A DNA stretch of 7,552 nucleotides from Actinomycetota bacterium. GTDB taxonomy: Bacteria; Actinomycetota; Acidimicrobiia; Acidimicrobiales; Acidimicrobiaceae. Under the pieces are notes generated by a model. That model saw only the letters and a list, made by a program, of their open reading frames with translations, was not told the DNA's origin and did not search any database. The stretch lies in contig DAHVOF010000010.1 of NCBI GenBank assembly GCA_027318945.1, positions 1 through 7,552 on the forward strand, given 5' to 3'. Positions 7,156 through 7,552 of this stretch are shown here, in pieces (the stretch's first letter is position 1; the number at the start of each line of letters is the position of its first letter). Both the position numbers and the translations under genes were made by a program.

Positions 7156-7162
7156 TAAGTTA
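7151..7162. promoter_or_regulatory. Perfect 12-bp palindrome across the expected transcription start
   Basis: TAACTTAAGTTA is a perfect 12-base palindrome directly following the -10 box (it shares one base with it) and covering the predicted start region. A further GTTA at 7141-7144 repeats its end sequence. The position suits a second repressor site, but AT-rich palindromes also arise by chance near promoters. Confidence 0.3.
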
Positions 7163-7190
7163 CTATATCTTCGACTGACTGGTCAGTCAA
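7162..7190 (-). promoter_or_regulatory. Sigma70-type promoter of the operon
   Basis: On the minus strand TTGACT (7190-7185) and TATAGT (7167-7162) are separated by exactly 17 bases. Each hexamer matches the sigma70 consensus at five of six positions. The predicted start is near 7155. It faces the first gene of the operon, with no terminator between, and the spacer contains the TetR-type inverted repeat, so this is the most likely regulated promoter for all six genes. Confidence 0.65.
7171..7190. promoter_or_regulatory. TetR-family-like operator in the promoter spacer
   Basis: The plus strand reads GACTGAC-TG-GTCAGTC at 7173-7188: seven-base inverted arms around two bases, with one more T/A pair at 7171/7190 after a mismatch. 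Length, near-continuous symmetry and the GAC...GTC core resemble operators of TetR-family regulators, including several that sense acyl-CoA esters. The repeat occupies most of the -35/-10 spacer and touches the -35 box, so a bound dimer would block RNA polymerase. No regulator gene is visible in the window; the assignment to TetR is by resemblance only. Confidence 0.5.
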
Positions 7191-7435
7191 CTCAAAGCTT
7201 CATCATTTTTTCGACATTCTGAATTACTTGCGCTTGCGCTGGATTGAAAAATCATGAAGTAGAAATGTTCCTTCAAACTTGCCATATGCATGGTGTTCGT
7301 CTCGCCAACACCAACCGCAAGTTTCCTATCAGCTTCAATCTTCTCTGACATTACGCGCAAGCGACCCGCTCCGCCGAAAACAGGTCGCAACGGAGATCGA
7401 AAACCATCGGCAGGATAAATCCTGAACCAAATCAT
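7187..7435 (-). CDS. Possible small hypothetical protein (82 aa) upstream of the operon
   Basis: An open frame starts at an ATG (7435) with AGGG a few bases upstream and ends with a TGA that lies inside the operator. It could extend ten codons further to a GTG at 7465. The product is soluble-looking, with no signal peptide, membrane segment or cysteine cluster, and ends in an Ala/Ser-rich tail. I do not recognise the family. The same frame is open for only about twelve further codons beyond 7465 before an in-frame TAG at 7501-7499, beyond which it is open again for about 15 codons. It may therefore be a decayed remnant of a longer gene or simply chance. The rest of this edge region, 7436-7552, holds nothing else I can support on either strand. 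Confidence 0.25.
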   Translation of the reverse strand: MIWFRIYPADGFRSPLRPVFGGAGRLRVMSEKIEADRKLAVGVGETNTMHMASLKEHFYFMIFQSSASASNSECRKNDEALS

Positions 7436-7552
7436 GAGATCCCTATCAGGTTCAAGGCTCACCACAATTTGAAGCCGGTTTCGAATGCGTGCTGAAAACT
7501 AAACGTATAGCCGGCATAGCAAACGAACAAGGGATCTGACAGGTGTCTATTG

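Noticed and set aside
1..7552. CRISPR array, tRNA, rRNA, insertion sequence or attachment site
   Set aside because: No regularly spaced repeats, cloverleaf, transposase motifs or terminal inverted repeats were seen on either strand.

Overview
The window holds one tightly packed operon, read entirely on the minus strand, so the genes run from right to left. Strong Shine-Dalgarno sequences and a good sigma70-type promoter point to a bacterium. Thiamine-diphosphate and [4Fe-4S] oxidoreductases that use ferredoxin point to an anaerobic, or at least low-potential, metabolism. Base composition looks moderately GC-rich. I cannot name the phylum from the sequence alone.

Layout in transcription order: 7552-7187 is an edge region with at most one weak, unrecognised small ORF. 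At 7190-7162 there is a near-consensus promoter whose spacer holds a TetR-type inverted repeat. A leader of about 190 nt follows (about 7155-6965), with several potential RNA stems, two of them mutually exclusive. Then come six genes: a DRE-TIM acyltransferase of the isopropylmalate/homocitrate synthase type (6964-5642); iorA (5645-3648); an IorB protein fused to a two-cluster ferredoxin (3655-2621); korA (2624-1422); korB (1385-462); and korC (462 to beyond position 1, cut by the window edge). Five of the six genes overlap a neighbour by 1, 4 or 8 bases; only korA-korB has a gap, 36 nt long. This implies one transcript and translational coupling.

How the genes may work together: the first enzyme should condense acetyl-CoA (or another acyl-CoA) with a 2-oxo acid. 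IorA and the IorB domain form an indolepyruvate-type (aryl-pyruvate) ferredoxin oxidoreductase. KorABC form a 2-oxoglutarate/2-oxoisovalerate-type ferredoxin oxidoreductase. The separate small ferredoxin subunit KorD usual in Kor operons is absent, and a KorD-like module is instead attached to the C-terminus of IorB. The most interesting reading is that this fusion links the two oxidoreductases, electronically or physically. The substrates cannot be fixed from sequence. Candidate pathways are 2-oxo acid chain elongation coupled to oxidation, a Re-citrate-synthase-like step feeding 2-oxoglutarate to Kor, or amino-acid-derived 2-oxo acid oxidation.
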